From Panopea generosa (Eukaryota; Mollusca; Bivalvia; Adapedonta; Hiatellidae), in assembly GCA_029582155.1 (NCBI GenBank), contig CM055901.1, forward strand, positions 21,927,597 to 21,991,596: a stretch of 64,000 bases of DNA. Reading direction: 5' to 3'. Under the pieces are notes generated by a model. It was not told where the DNA came from. It saw only the letters and a program-made list of their open reading frames with translations, and did not search any database. Position numbers and translations under genes: made by a program. This document shows positions 49,201 to 52,967 of the stretch, in pieces (positions within the stretch are counted from its first letter, which is position 1; every line of letters begins with the position of its first letter).

Positions 49201-50498
49201 TAAATCATAAAGGTACTGTATTTATTTTTAATTTAATAATCAAAAGTAATGTGCATGTCAAATTCTTTTCTGTATGTGTGTCATTACGCAGGGTTAATGA
49301 ATGTTAACACATCGACACTCCTATAGGAACAGTTTTTATTTCAGACTGGAGGAAAACTGTGGACGATCAATTGGAGAACAACACGTGGCAGAGTTGGAAC
49401 AGTCATTTAGTTCTTACAAGGTTGGTACAGATCCCAGATATAAGATTTATGTCAATATGGAGATGGATTACATGTAGAAATACAAATGTACAAGTTTTTG
49501 TACTGAAAAAACCTTACTTAGACAAGCAAACTAACAAGTTCTATAAATTATATACCAGCACTATGGAATTTTAACAAATGAAAAAAGTTTTGGGGCTTCT
49601 ATTTTTTTTTAACATTGTGCATCATTATATGAAAGTGCTTTATCCAGGTATATCTCTGCTGATGAATGGCCTGGAATGTGGTTTTTGTGCAGATATTGTC
49701 TTTGCCTCAATTCTCTCTGCACACATGCAATAAGAATACAACTTAGTTTTTCTGAATAGCTTTAAAGCCATATATGAAAGGTCATGCTTACATGTCATAT
49801 CCTCTATGTGAGAGTTACCTGAAGTGTTTTCTCAATAGAACTGACCTCTCACCATTGAGGTCATGGATTCAGGCGCCAAGAGTTTGTGAGTTACTTTTTT
49901 TTGTTTGAAACTTATATATTTTGCATAGATTTGGAAACAAGTTCTCACTACTTAGACAAATCACGCTTGAAGTCTTTCTTGGTTAAACCAATATTTAGCA
50001 CATGCAGATAAAATGTCTTGCTCAAGGACACAACATAGTTGTGGCGGAGGATCAGGGGATTGTGGATTTGATTGTTCTCACAATTTAGACAAATCACACT
50101 TGAAGCCTTCCTGGATTGAACCAGTACATAGCACATGCAGATAAAATGTCTTGCTCAAGGACACTACATATTTGTGGCGAAAGACCGAATCCACGACCCC
50201 TGATCCTCGGTCTTATGATGTACCACTGGACCACGTGCTCCTGTGAAAGGACAGTGGTTTTGTAGAATTATAATTTCCATTTATAACACCTACTCTTATT
50301 TAACTTCAGGTATCGGGTTTCCCTATCAACATGCCATTTACAGAGATGGATCCCATCATCGAGACAGTGTATGCCACCGGAGTTCATGCCCAAGAGTCGA
50401 GTGATGTCGAGTATGCCCTCGCTGTGTATGTACACCCATACCCAAACTCTGTGCTGTCTGTTTGGGTGTATGTCGCCTCACTCATGAGGGTACGGTAG
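1029..50498 (+). CDS. CC2D2A: CC2D2A, 3' 28 exons (5' end outside window)
   Basis: Coiled-coil and C2 domain-containing protein 2A. Known role of the family: scaffold of the ciliary transition zone in the MKS/B9 complex (with B9D1, B9D2, tectonics and TMEM67), needed for ciliogenesis; human defects cause Joubert and Meckel syndromes. Seen here: 28 exons bounded by AG/GT whose phases chain without conflict to 3,750 nt, 1,249 residues plus TAG. In window numbering: charged coiled coil about 1-245; first C2-like region about 315-400; [10 protein letters not shown] segment about 479-488; second C2 domain about 680-850 with RPFVEVMFQ and [15 protein letters not shown]-terminal transglutaminase/peptidase-like region from about 985 with [10 protein letters not shown] and [11 protein letters not shown]; ending YVASLMRVR. 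The human protein is about 1,620 residues, so roughly the first 300 lie upstream. Introns are loaded with minisatellites, many repeating splice sites. The coding frame itself is intact. Confidence 0.93.
1606..1662 (+). CDS. CC2D2A: CC2D2A exon 2
   Basis: Nineteen codons, phase 0 at both ends, [19 protein letters not shown]. Acceptor TATGTAG, donor AGG|GTATGT. The intron turns into a TGTGTATTATA-type satellite immediately after the donor. Confidence 0.8.
1663..2215. repeat. TGTGTATTATA-type degenerate satellite
   Basis: Short 9-13 bp units of TGTATTATATG / TGTATGATATG that begin directly at the exon 2 donor (GTATGTGTATTAT). The seed appears to be the intron's own 5' end. Confidence 0.85.
2216..2975. 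other. Intron, no recognised element
   Basis: AT-rich unique intron between the satellite and exon 3. Around 2755-2870 there is a tRNA-SINE-like GGTAGTGCAGTTGGTGGAGA stretch that may be a decayed SINE. Confidence 0.35.
2976..3043 (+). CDS. CC2D2A: CC2D2A exon 3 (small)
   Basis: A 68-bp exon found because exons 2 and 4 are not phase-compatible without it. Phase 0 start after ATTTCAG, then [19 protein letters not shown], two bases left over at the GTAATC donor. With exon 4 it reads [15 protein letters not shown], a continuous charged helix. Confidence 0.72.
3791..4092 (+). mobile_element. tRNA-derived SINE with ATCA tail, copy 1
   Basis: Head reads like a tRNA: box A-like TAGCTCAGTTGTTAGCGC and box B-like GTAAGTTCGAATCCCC, followed by a body ending CATAAAAATGTCGCTAAATA and an (ATCA)n tail. 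Related copies lie at 51555 (reverse) and 57270. Confidence 0.82.
4155..4295 (+). CDS. CC2D2A: CC2D2A exon 4
   Basis: Starts with one base completing a Lys codon, then [20 protein letters not shown] and [20 protein letters not shown]. The conserved frame is not the longest open frame here; the longer open frame from 4122 is a shadow. Donor AA|GTAAGA leaves two bases. Confidence 0.85.
4746..4902 (+). CDS. CC2D2A: CC2D2A exon 5, coiled coil core
   Basis: One base plus 52 codons, ending phase 0 at AAG|GTAAGT. Highly charged helix ([20 protein letters not shown] ... KQIQAK), the clearest coiled-coil segment in the window. Confidence 0.88.
5128..5229 (+). CDS. CC2D2A: CC2D2A exon 6, basic/Ser-rich tail of coiled coil
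   Basis: Thirty-four codons, phase 0 both ends: [20 protein letters not shown] followed by [14 protein letters not shown]. The last ~36 bases of the exon, its donor GAG|GTAAGA and the first ~50 intronic bases are the seed of the 91-bp array that follows. Confidence 0.85.
5230..6424. repeat. 91-bp array seeded by exon 6 donor (13 intronic units)
   Basis: Each unit copies the exon end CAGCAGCAGAGGATACCACA, the donor and ~50 intronic bases. Eleven of thirteen intronic units keep GTAAG; units near 5954 and 6136 read GGGAAG and have lost GT. The period is not a multiple of three. Confidence 0.93.
6431..6620. mobile_element. MITE-like element, copy 1
   Basis: Imperfect inverted ends CAGTACAACTTCAGTGGCTT and AGCCTTCGAAGTTCAACTG flanked by TA. 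A related element lies at 25240. Confidence 0.6.
6929..7128 (+). CDS. CC2D2A: CC2D2A exon 7, linker
   Basis: Sixty-six codons plus two bases. Starts [14 protein letters not shown] after ACTACAG and ends TITPTVNCP(T) at AC|GTGAGT. An acidic/Pro-rich linker, then [13 protein letters not shown] leading to the first C2-like region. Confidence 0.88.
7195..7357 (-). mobile_element. tRNA-derived SINE fragment, reverse orientation
   Basis: On the - strand it begins GAGCGCGTGGTCCAGTGGTA (box A-like) and runs through a GGACACTTTT-type body. The same family recurs at 49930-50245. Confidence 0.6.
7440..7645 (+). mobile_element. tRNA-derived SINE, second family
   Basis: Box A-like GATAGTGCAGTGGATAGAG and box B-like GGTTGTGGGTTTGATCCCC with a body ending in an AT-rich tail. 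Confidence 0.65.
7834..7926 (+). CDS. CC2D2A: CC2D2A exon 8, first C2-like region
   Basis: One base + 30 codons + two bases. [20 protein letters not shown] then [10 protein letters not shown]: an alternating beta-strand pattern typical of a C2 first strand. The exon's 3' edge with its GTAAGT donor seeds a degenerate downstream array. Confidence 0.88.
7867..8455. repeat. Array seeded by exon 8 donor (about 60-bp then 32-bp units)
   Basis: Starts inside exon 8 (AACAAGGAAGTGTGTAGGAC). First units are about 60-65 bp and diverged; later ones are about 32 bp with core GGACAAGTGCCATGTTTTGT. Most later units have lost the GTAAG of the donor. Confidence 0.85.
8791..8875 (+). CDS. CC2D2A: CC2D2A exon 9, first C2-like region
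   Basis: One base + 28 codons, [28 protein letters not shown], ending phase 0 at CAG|GTAATT. Good pyrimidine-rich acceptor (TTTTTTTATAATTTCAG). Confidence 0.9.
8989..9301 (+). mobile_element. Full-length tRNA-derived SINE with target-site duplication
   Basis: Flanked by the perfect 14-bp direct repeat TCTTCATGCTTTCA at 8975-8988 and 9302-9315. Head TGGTCTAGTGGTGCAGCG (box A) and GGTTGTGAGTTTGATCCCC (box B); tail TAAACACCATACAACAAC. A 3' fragment of the same family is nested in a MITE at 27250. Confidence 0.88.
9447..10536. mobile_element. Bivalve-type ACCCCCGACAAACGAAG element with internal 146-bp repeats
   Basis: Opens TACCCCCGACAAACGAAGTT with the complementary GAGGGGGTATA, typical of a repeat family widespread in bivalves. 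Contains seven internal units of about 146 bp starting near CTTGTCCGGAGCAT, ending after GCATTCGGGGGTAT. No coding capacity. Confidence 0.75.
10556..10800 (+). mobile_element. tRNA-derived SINE, third family, copy 1
   Basis: Head TCCATGGCCGAGTGGACCAG resembles a long-arm (Leu/Ser-type) tRNA, box B-like GGTTGTAGGTTTAAGTCC, tail GATAAACACCATTTAAAA. Copies at 27840 and 51168. Confidence 0.75.
11069..11222 (+). CDS. CC2D2A: CC2D2A exon 10
   Basis: Fifty-one codons plus one base. [20 protein letters not shown] continues the C2-like fold. The exon ends HNHEGVGS(G) at AGTG|GTAAGT. Its last ~30 bases plus donor are repeated about 48 times in the next 2.5 kb, so donor choice here is a real annotation problem. 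I chose the first because it alone keeps exon 11 in frame. Confidence 0.82.
11180..13765. repeat. 51-bp array seeded by exon 10 donor (about 48 units)
   Basis: Unit: exon end CACGAGGGGGTCAGCAGTG, donor GTAAGTATTGG, then TGTTTGTACTGTAGATATTA. Longer 66-bp variants carry GTGTTAACCATAGCCAC as in the exon. Variants are ordered: GGGGGTCAGCAGTGG on the left, GAGGAGGTCGGCAGTAG on the right. Because 51 is a multiple of three, it makes 360-830 codon open frames on both strands that are not genes. Confidence 0.95.
13936..14101. mobile_element. CAGTCAAACCTGT MITE, copy 1
   Basis: Short non-coding element with terminal inverted repeats CAGTCAAACCTGT and ACAGGTTTGACTG. Copies at 27163 and 60343 share the internal GCAGNCAGTCAAGGGAAGG. 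Confidence 0.8.
14175..14325 (+). CDS. CC2D2A: CC2D2A exon 11
   Basis: Two bases + 49 codons + two bases. [19 protein letters not shown] then [14 protein letters not shown], strand-like residues closing the first C2-like unit. Donor AA|GTAGGA. Confidence 0.88.
14340..14945. other. Intron 11, no recognised element
   Basis: AT-rich intron with no gene or clear repeat family visible, apart from the CCTTTGGGATTCAAACCCAC stretch near 14370 that may be a decayed SINE box B in reverse. Confidence 0.35.
14947..15182. repeat. 62-bp tandem repeat (about 3.7 units)
   Basis: Core GTTGTGTAGTGAGACCTTTA repeated at about 62-bp spacing just before the exon 12 acceptor. Does not include the acceptor itself. 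Confidence 0.9.
15202..15340 (+). CDS. CC2D2A: CC2D2A exon 12, conserved [10 protein letters not shown] segment
   Basis: One base + 46 codons, phase 0 end at AGG|GTAGGT. Contains [20 protein letters not shown] and [13 protein letters not shown], a stretch strongly conserved between animal CC2D2A proteins. Confidence 0.92.
15490..16100. repeat. 60-bp tandem array (about 10 units)
   Basis: Core GATTATCCTGTCCAATACTG, then ACACAGTTATATATTCCCCA and GGGTTATTCTAGAGATAAC. The CCAGGGTNNTTCT segment matches the next array, so it may be an older diverged version of it. Confidence 0.92.
16130..17240. repeat. 54-bp array seeded by exon 13 acceptor (about 20 units)
   Basis: Unit: intron end TCTATTACCACCAG, then the exon-like GGTGGTTCTGGGGACAGCAG. 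The last unit runs into real exon 13 at 17216. The 379-codon open frame here is in a different frame from the exon and is not a gene. Confidence 0.95.
17216..17425 (+). CDS. CC2D2A: CC2D2A exon 13
   Basis: Seventy codons, phase 0 both ends: [20 protein letters not shown] ... [26 protein letters not shown]. The acceptor ACCACCAG and the first ~25 bases of the exon are the last unit of a 54-bp array, so about 20 decoy acceptors precede it. A TAA within the units in this frame makes the decoys unproductive. Confidence 0.9.
17530..18220. repeat. 23-bp tandem array (about 30 units)
   Basis: Core GTCAGTTCTTCTGTCCATCA alternating with GTCGG variants. Since 23 is not a multiple of three, all three + frames read the same peptide pattern ([19 protein letters not shown]). 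No splice site inside. Confidence 0.95.
18221..19387. other. Intron 13, mostly unique AT-rich sequence
   Basis: The first ~150 bases (CTGGCACCTTTTTTG, CACCAAACTTGCACAATAG) look like part of the bivalve 'surveyed by oyster genomes' interspersed type; a (TA)n run lies near 18578. Nothing else recognised. Confidence 0.35.
19388..19480 (+). CDS. CC2D2A: CC2D2A exon 14
   Basis: Thirty-one codons, phase 0 both ends, [31 protein letters not shown]. Charged helix between the C2-like regions. Clean CTTCTCAG acceptor and AGG|GTAAGT donor. Confidence 0.9.
19481..20435. other. Intron 14, no recognised element
   Basis: AT-rich, no gene, RNA or array visible. Confidence 0.4.
20436..20527 (+). CDS. CC2D2A: CC2D2A exon 15
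   Basis: Thirty codons plus two bases, [30 protein letters not shown](A). Donor GC|GTATGT. The helical region continues from exon 14. Confidence 0.9.
20528..21227. other. Intron 15, no recognised element
   Basis: AT-rich, no gene, RNA or array visible. Confidence 0.4.
21228..21398 (+). CDS. CC2D2A: CC2D2A exon 16, start of second C2 domain
   Basis: One base + 56 codons + two bases. [20 protein letters not shown], then [20 protein letters not shown], the first strand of the canonical C2 domain. An upstream AG (TATGCAG at 21207) is rejected because it gives an immediate in-frame TAA; the used acceptor is AACTTACAG. The phase-2 donor GC|GTATGT can join exon 17 or, in frame, the acidic exon at 23016. 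Confidence 0.92.
21399..23015. other. Intron upstream of the acidic exon
   Basis: AT-rich unique sequence. Two related GCGCTTGAA-containing stretches occur near 22785 and 22830. No array, RNA or known repeat recognised. Confidence 0.4.
23016..23871 (+). CDS. Candidate alternative last exon of CC2D2A, or an intronic gene: acidic protein
   Basis: A 300-codon uninterrupted frame in the 6.3-kb intron between exons 16 and 17, unlike the array-derived open frames because its sequence is not repetitive. An acceptor ACATGGCAG precedes it with exactly the phase (one base to complete a codon) needed to follow exon 16; it then reads [20 protein letters not shown], a [16 protein letters not shown] segment, Asn/Arg-rich middle and an Asp/Glu/Ser tract ([18 protein letters not shown] and on), and stops with TAG after [17 protein letters not shown]. 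The acidic run looks like casein kinase 2 substrate sequence. I do not recognise a family. It could be an alternative terminal exon giving a protein truncated inside the second C2 domain, a separate nested gene starting at an ATG near 22969 or 23044, or a non-functional open frame. AATAAA-like signals occur near 24305 and 24330. Confidence 0.5.
23872..24565. other. Intron or possible 3' UTR of the acidic exon
   Basis: Very AT-rich; contains AATAAA-type signals near 24305 and 24330 that could serve the acidic exon. No other feature seen. Confidence 0.35.
24567..24957. mobile_element. Bivalve TTAGCTCACAGGAGCAAAG-type interspersed repeat
   Basis: Begins TTAGCTCACAGGAGCAAAGA with a foldback CAAGGTGAGCTATT, ends AGGTGAGCTATTAAGGGCC and AAGGCCCTCTTGTTT. 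Non-coding, typical mollusc repeat. Confidence 0.65.
25240..25441. mobile_element. MITE-like element, copy 2
   Basis: Inverted ends CAGTAGAACTTCAAGCTC and GAGCCAACAAAGTTCTACTG. Related to 6431-6620 in inverted orientation (shared AACCCGA, GAATTCC and ACATCAT blocks). Confidence 0.65.
25480..26300. repeat. 57-bp tandem array (about 14 units)
   Basis: Core CTACTTTATTTCTTTTGTAT then TTTCTGTATCTTAAACTTTC. A 19-codon period yields the open frames on both strands. Units keep a pyrimidine-rich TATATAG/CACAG end that resembles acceptors, but no exon follows. Confidence 0.93.
26300..27160. other. Intron 16, no recognised element
   Basis: AT-rich sequence without visible gene, RNA or array. Confidence 0.4.
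27163..27454. mobile_element. CAGTCAAACCTGT MITE, copy 2, interrupted by a SINE fragment
   Basis: Same family as 13936; the right end has decayed to AAGTTTGACTAC. Interrupted at 27250-27331, with 33 bases of the MITE duplicated on either side of the insert. Confidence 0.8.
27250..27331 (+). mobile_element. 5'-truncated SINE fragment nested in MITE
   Basis: Matches the last ~80 bases of the SINE at 8989-9301 (CTGTCTCAAGT..GACACC, CGATATGACTGAAAAATTG, TAAACACCATACAACAAC). Flanking repeats 27217-27249 and 27332-27364 differ at two positions and are best read as a long target-site duplication. Confidence 0.8.
27747..27801 (+). CDS. CC2D2A: CC2D2A exon 17 (short linker in C2 domain)
   Basis: One base + 18 codons ending phase 0 at [27 protein letters not shown]. 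This fills the variable loop between the first two strands of the C2 domain and is required to connect exon 16 (phase 2) with exon 18 (phase 0). Confidence 0.8.
27840..28075 (+). mobile_element. tRNA-derived SINE, third family, copy 2
   Basis: Diverged head, box B-like GGTTGTGGATTTGAGTC, shared body GAGAAAGTTTGCCAGTTACT and tail GGCATTAAACACCATT, as at 10556. Confidence 0.7.
28076..29228. other. Intron 17, AT-rich, no clear element
   Basis: Contains a short (AC)n at about 28138. Weakly complementary CCAAGTATAA/TTATACTTG stretches near 28180 and 28702 could be ends of a decayed MITE. Nothing firm. Confidence 0.3.
29229..29336. mobile_element. Small foldback (MITE-like) element
   Basis: Outer ends TACCATTTCCCTCCCAAAT and ATTTTATGGTA, inner AGCCACC and GGTGGCA are imperfectly complementary over about 108 bp. 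An (AT)n run follows at 29337. Confidence 0.4.
29340..31115. other. Intron 17, no recognised element
   Basis: AT-rich. Includes two ~60-base near-repeats around 30790-30960 (CTCATCTGTCTTAAGTTTGT type). No gene or RNA seen. Confidence 0.35.
31120..31790. repeat. 19-bp tandem array (about 35 units)
   Basis: Core TATTGTATATTTAGCATGG with TCACAA, GCG and GTCTAGC variants in mixed order. No splice site or exon at either edge. Confidence 0.95.
32140..32597. repeat. 73-bp array seeded by exon 18 acceptor (6 units)
   Basis: Unit: TATGTACTTTACAG acceptor, then the exon-like ACATTGGTACACCCATTTGT and TGATACAGGTTAAGGTTTTA. AG copies end near 32196, 32270, 32345, 32420, 32496 and the real 32572. Confidence 0.95.
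32573..32682 (+). CDS. CC2D2A: CC2D2A exon 18, C2 domain core
   Basis: Thirty-six codons plus two bases: [20 protein letters not shown] then [16 protein letters not shown], the hallmark C2 strand and 'NPSWNE'-type motif. Its acceptor TTTACAG and first ~24 bases are the sixth and last unit of a 73-bp array, leaving five decoy acceptors upstream. Confidence 0.95.
32683..33373. other. Intron 18, no recognised element
   Basis: AT-rich, nothing recognised. Confidence 0.4.
33374..33470 (+). CDS. CC2D2A: CC2D2A exon 19, C2 domain
   Basis: One base + 32 codons, [20 protein letters not shown] then [12 protein letters not shown], phase 0 end at CAG|GTAAGT. Continues the C2 beta-sandwich. Confidence 0.95.
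33738..34291. mobile_element. Bivalve TTAGGTCACCTGAGAC-type interspersed repeat
   Basis: Starts TTTAGGTCACCTGAGACTTT and ends TCAGGTGACCGTTAAGGTCC with ATGGACCTCTTGTT, the same architecture as 24567-24957. A 133-codon open frame inside is not a recognisable protein. Confidence 0.6.
34285..34843. repeat. 61-bp array ending in exon 20 acceptor (9 units)
   Basis: Core ACACATATCTACATGTATGT then ACATGGACACGTGTGTTTAT. Units end TTATTGTAG or TTATTGAAG; the last ends TTATTGCAG|GATGAC, the real acceptor. Exonic bases are not included. Confidence 0.95.
34844..34942 (+). CDS. CC2D2A: CC2D2A exon 20, C2 domain
   Basis: Thirty-three codons, phase 0 both ends: [33 protein letters not shown]. The acceptor TTATTGCAG terminates a nine-unit 61-bp intronic array. 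Confidence 0.95.
35090..35930. mobile_element. Degenerate bivalve interspersed repeat
   Basis: Starts TTTAGCTCTACTGGCCAAAG / GGCCAGCAG foldback and carries CATTGGATCTAAATC and ACCAAACTTGCACAGAA phrases shared with the 37720 and 18240 elements. Confidence 0.5.
36219..36392 (+). CDS. CC2D2A: CC2D2A exon 21
   Basis: Fifty-eight codons, phase 0 both ends: [20 protein letters not shown] ... [17 protein letters not shown]. The donor CGG|GTAAGT is repeated in frame at 36489 and 36540, so the exon may end at 36392, 36488 (+32 codons) or 36539 (+49 codons). The first is taken as default because it gives a linker of normal length. Confidence 0.9.
36358..36605. repeat. 51/45-bp in-frame array seeded by exon 21 donor (5 units)
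   Basis: Unit: 33 exon bases (CTGACACAGCCAGAACCAGT...) + 18 intron bases (GTAAGTTGTAGTCTTGTA). Units 2 and 5 lost six bases including the donor GT. Read through, it gives [17 protein letters not shown] repeats without a stop. Confidence 0.95.
36896..37099 (+). CDS. CC2D2A: CC2D2A exon 22
   Basis: Sixty-eight codons, phase 0 both ends. [20 protein letters not shown], then [26 protein letters not shown], conserved between the C2 domain and the C-terminal region. Confidence 0.94.
37720..38360. mobile_element. Bivalve interspersed repeats (two adjacent)
   Basis: TTAGCTGATCAGAGCAAAGC at 37720, then TTTTAGCTCCTCGGGACGAA GTCCAAGGAGAGCTATT at 37790; body with ATGAATGAAACTTTGCATG and GTTATGGCCC phrases common in bivalve repeats. 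Non-coding. Confidence 0.6.
38396..38485 (+). CDS. CC2D2A: CC2D2A exon 23
   Basis: Thirty codons, phase 0 both ends, [31 protein letters not shown] conserved lead-in to the transglutaminase-like region. Only ~120 bases follow before the 48-bp satellite starts. Confidence 0.95.
38610..42548. repeat. 48-bp minisatellite (about 80 units) with 480-bp higher-order repeat
   Basis: Core ATAGTAGATCAAATAGTAAA then AGTAGTACTTCTCATAGGCC. The left third has GGAATAC/GGAGTAC and AATTAATAAAGG variants; the right third is homogeneous. Bases 41340-41765 recur essentially perfectly at 41820-42245 (480 bp, ten units). Sixteen-codon period produces open frames on both strands. Confidence 0.96.
42691..42939 (+). 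CDS. CC2D2A: CC2D2A exon 24, transglutaminase/peptidase-like core
   Basis: Eighty-three codons, phase 0 both ends. [46 protein letters not shown] and [12 protein letters not shown] are the best conserved motifs in the gene. In the family this fold is a transglutaminase-like domain thought to lack catalysis. Donor AAT|GTAAAT. Confidence 0.97.
43134..43312. repeat. 25-bp tandem array (about 7 units)
   Basis: Core CCTATCATTACAATATCCAC, nearly perfect copies, lying 60 bases before exon 25. Confidence 0.95.
43372..43494 (+). CDS. CC2D2A: CC2D2A exon 25
   Basis: Forty-one codons, phase 0 both ends: [41 protein letters not shown]. Clean CTTATCAG acceptor and CAG|GTGAGT donor. Confidence 0.95.
43900..48310. 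repeat. 47-bp satellite (about 93 units)
   Basis: Core GTGCTGACTCCTGTATTTAA then GTGTATGCTAATGGTTCACA. Left half is mostly GGTCCACACTCTGTAG; right half is mostly GGTTCACACTCTATAG. A four-unit higher-order repeat of about 185 bp, marked by TAAAGTCAATGGTCCACAAC, occurs at 44722, 44907 and 45092. No splice site at its borders. Confidence 0.96.
48652..48812 (+). CDS. CC2D2A: CC2D2A exon 26
   Basis: Fifty-three codons plus two bases: [20 protein letters not shown] ... [24 protein letters not shown](V). The [11 protein letters not shown] motif is conserved. Donor GT|GTAAGT. Confidence 0.95.
48813..49344. other. Intron 26, no recognised element
   Basis: AT-rich, nothing recognised. Confidence 0.4.
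49345..49420 (+). CDS. CC2D2A: CC2D2A exon 27
   Basis: One base + 25 codons: [25 protein letters not shown]. Good acceptor TTTTTATTTCAG; the donor AAG|GTTGGT is a weaker non-consensus GT. Confidence 0.9.
49930..50245 (-). mobile_element. tRNA-derived SINE, reverse, with internal duplication
   Basis: On the - strand begins GGAGCACGTGGTCCAGTGGT and GATCAGGGGTCGTGGATTCG; the body (ATGTCTTGCTCAAGGACAC on +) occurs twice, at 50008 and 50144, so part of it is duplicated or two copies inserted together. Same family as 7195. Confidence 0.65.
50310..50498 (+). CDS. CC2D2A: CC2D2A exon 28, terminal coding exon
   Basis: Sixty-two codons plus [32 protein letters not shown] ... [27 protein letters not shown]. 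This is the conserved CC2D2A carboxy terminus. The 3' UTR follows, with AATAAA at 50705 and 50738. Confidence 0.97.
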   Translation, partial: VSGFPINMPFTEMDPIIETVYATGVHAQESSDVEYALAVYVHPYPNSVLSVWVYVASLMRVR

Positions 50499-50704
50499 CC
50501 ATGGCAACAGATAGTGACATAATGGATATAGTCTTACCAACAGTAATAAAACTGACAGAAATGTTACAGCATCTGATGTACATCACGGCTGATACAAGTG
50601 TTAATATACATGTGCATGATTTGGCTTCTAAACAAGAATATATTGAAGAATGACTAACAGGTTCAGAAGTGTCAAAAACCAACTACATGTTTGAAGAATT
50701 GGAA

Positions 50705-50710
50705 AATAAA
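50705..50710 (+). promoter_or_regulatory. Candidate polyadenylation signal, CC2D2A (proximal)
   Basis: AATAAA 207 bases after the stop codon. Confidence 0.5.
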
Positions 50711-50737
50711 CAAGCATAGAGGAATTTTGGGATAGCC

Positions 50738-50743
50738 AATAAA
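50738..50743 (+). promoter_or_regulatory. Candidate polyadenylation signal, CC2D2A (distal)
   Basis: AATAAA 240 bases after the stop codon, 33 bases beyond the first signal. Confidence 0.5.
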
Positions 50744-50760
50744 CATTTGATATCAGAGAT

Positions 50761-51165
50761 AAAACATTAAGGATAAAATGAAGATCTCATATGGACCCAT
50801 TTTTTTATATGATGATAAATAGCATGTTGAAATCATCTCCAACTGATTAAATAGATTTTTTTTTCAAGATTAGTTGCTGCTTCTGCTGGAGCATAGATGA
50901 GATCAACTGGAAGTTCACGTGTATGTGTTGCTTGTAAACAGTATGATGGTGTTACAGATGAGATCCGTCCATTAAGTAAACTTGCTTTACTGTGATAGCT
51001 GAAGGATTTTCAGTCAGATTTTAAATATTTATTTAAATTTATATAACTAAAACAACTATAATATTATAATGCAGCAGTAATAAATTATATAATATCAAAT
51101 ATATTTGTATCAATTTGTTACCTCTAAGGTCGTAGGTTCGAGTCTACCCTATTGTAGATTTCAAA
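50761..51165. other. Intergenic, no recognised element
   Basis: AT-rich sequence downstream of the CC2D2A poly(A) signals. Confidence 0.4.
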
Positions 51166-51167
51166 CA

Positions 51168-51370
51168 AGGGTCCTCCATGGCTGAGTGGTCTAGGGCACC
51201 ATCTCAAGATCACTTACCTTTCACCGTTAAGGTTGTAGCTTCGAGTCCTGTTCGCTCCAAAAACTTTTGCCAGTTACTTGTGGAAGAACGGTGGTTCTAC
51301 TCATTCCATTGTCTTCCTGTACCAATACAACTAAATGGTTTAATGCCATTTTCATATATATATATATATA
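51168..51370 (+). mobile_element. tRNA-derived SINE, third family, copy 3
   Basis: Head TCCATGGCTGAGTGGTCTAG, box B-like GGTTGTAGCTTCGAGTCC, shared body TTTTGCCAGTTACTTGTGGA; ends in an (AT)n run. Confidence 0.75.
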
Positions 51371-51554
51371 AGCACTTATGTAAATGTTTTATTCAAGTTC
51401 TCTGGTGAAGTAGTTTTGAAATTTCAGCTTAAGTGCAAATTCAAATCGAGATGTTTTGGGAATACCAGGCACTGAAATTCTATCGGTTAAAAAGTTCTAG
51501 AGAAGACAATTTGAGAAAAGCATACAAAAGTGGTGTTGATAATGTGATGTCACG

Positions 51555-51795
51555 GTAGATGGACTGACGGAATATTTAGCGGCATTATGCCATTGAGGGC
51601 TAATGGATGATCAGTTCACCTAACCAAGTAACTGATAACTTTTCAATTTGAATCAGCGGTTAGAGACAAATGTTAATGAGATTGTATTATATATCAATTA
51701 TCATGCAGATGGGGTATTAATTCAAACTCACATCCCTCGAATTGATAGTTGGGCACACTACCGACTGACCTAATTGGAGCCTGGCCTGTCCAGGT
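51555..51795 (-). mobile_element. tRNA-derived SINE with ATCA-type family, copy 2 (reverse)
   Basis: Reverse complement shares the body of 3791-4092 (ATATTTAGCGGCATTATGCC on + equals the family's 3' end; ATCAATTATCATGCAGAT equals its middle). Confidence 0.75.
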
Positions 51796-51924
51796 AGAAT
51801 AAAATATTTTTCGAATAAATGTGAACTGGAAAACTACAAGCATGGATGGACAAAATGGTGACAATTCAATAAATGAAATGACAAAATTTAATGTTTTGAA
51901 TGTTTATTACATGATCATTAATGT

Positions 51925-52110
51925 CATTAACAGTTTATAGACAGTGGTCATTATCATCATGGCAGTGTACCCATGGTAAAAAAGTCATTATCATCGTGGC
52001 AGTGTTCCCATGGTAACAGATATTCATTATCATTGTGGCAGTGTTCCCAGGGTAACAGATAGTCATTATCATCGTGGCAGTGTTCCCCATGATAACAGTA
52101 GTCATTTTAC
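51925..52110. repeat. 39-bp tandem repeat (about 4 units)
   Basis: Core CATTATCATCGTGGCAGTGT then TCCCATGGTAACAGATAGT in the intergenic region. Confidence 0.9.
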
Positions 52111-52967
52111 AGTCAGTTTACACAACTCTGCTGTTATTGCAAGTAACACATTAGCAGAATCAACTTGTGAAAAAAACAAGAGTTGTAAGAAGACAACAAA
52201 GCTCACCTATGGGATAAAACTAGAAAATAATTGCAAGTAAACTGTACTGACAATAAATGCTCATCTGTAAGTACTGGTATGTATAAAGCATACATGTATT
52301 TATTTTGGCAGACAAAATCAAATTACACTGTTGTTAAAAATTAATTTGTAATATAATACTTGATAGTATCTGAAATTGATCAAATCTGGAGATTTCAGGA
52401 TTTTTTAATATTGTGTGCAAGGAAATGACTAAATGAGAGTACAGCCAATACTGCGTAAACGAGTAATGGTTAAAAAATAACAAGAAAACTAGCGAATCTT
52501 GCCTTGAATCAAATATTTTTCAATAACAATTGTAGCAGCAATCTTTGCTTGTGAGGATGTTTCCACAGTGGCACTATACATATAATGTCAATCAGAACAT
52601 AATGTGTATCACAAAGTGGTTAATGAACTGCTCACTGATGACACAGACATACAACATATATTTCTACACAACTTCAGTGTTCATGTTGAAAAGAAAATCC
52701 CACTTGCTAAGTCCCAGCTTGAACTGTTTTTCACATGCCAAAATTAACACATTTATTACATGTCCTGTTTTCTATGACATATTTGTAACTGGAGTGGGCC
52801 TTGTTTGTTCTAACCTCTATACATGTAAAATGTTCAGGCAGCCCCATCTACAACTTTAGCTTGAGCTGCAGATGTAAATGTTCCTCCTCCAATGTCCTTC
52901 ACAACACCATGTGTATCAGTTCTGAAGTATAATCCATACAAATTCTCAGGTGTATTGTTGTATGTCG
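52111..52967. other. Intergenic and probable DMAP1 3' UTR
   Basis: Unique AT-rich DNA after the DMAP1 stop (read on the - strand) with candidate AATAAA at 52752. No other gene seen; the 104-codon + frame at 52545 has no recognisable protein. Confidence 0.4.
52752..52757 (-). promoter_or_regulatory. Candidate polyadenylation signal, DMAP1
   Basis: AATAAA on the - strand 211 bases after the DMAP1 stop codon. Another lies near 52290. Confidence 0.4.

Larger units (their letters stand above)
50499..50760 (+). other. CC2D2A: CC2D2A 3' UTR
   Basis: Non-coding run after the TAG, ending near two AATAAA signals. The true cleavage site cannot be read from sequence alone. Confidence 0.6.

Noticed and set aside
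52545-52859. 104-codon + frame between the genes
   Set aside because: No conserved features, antisense to the likely DMAP1 3' UTR.
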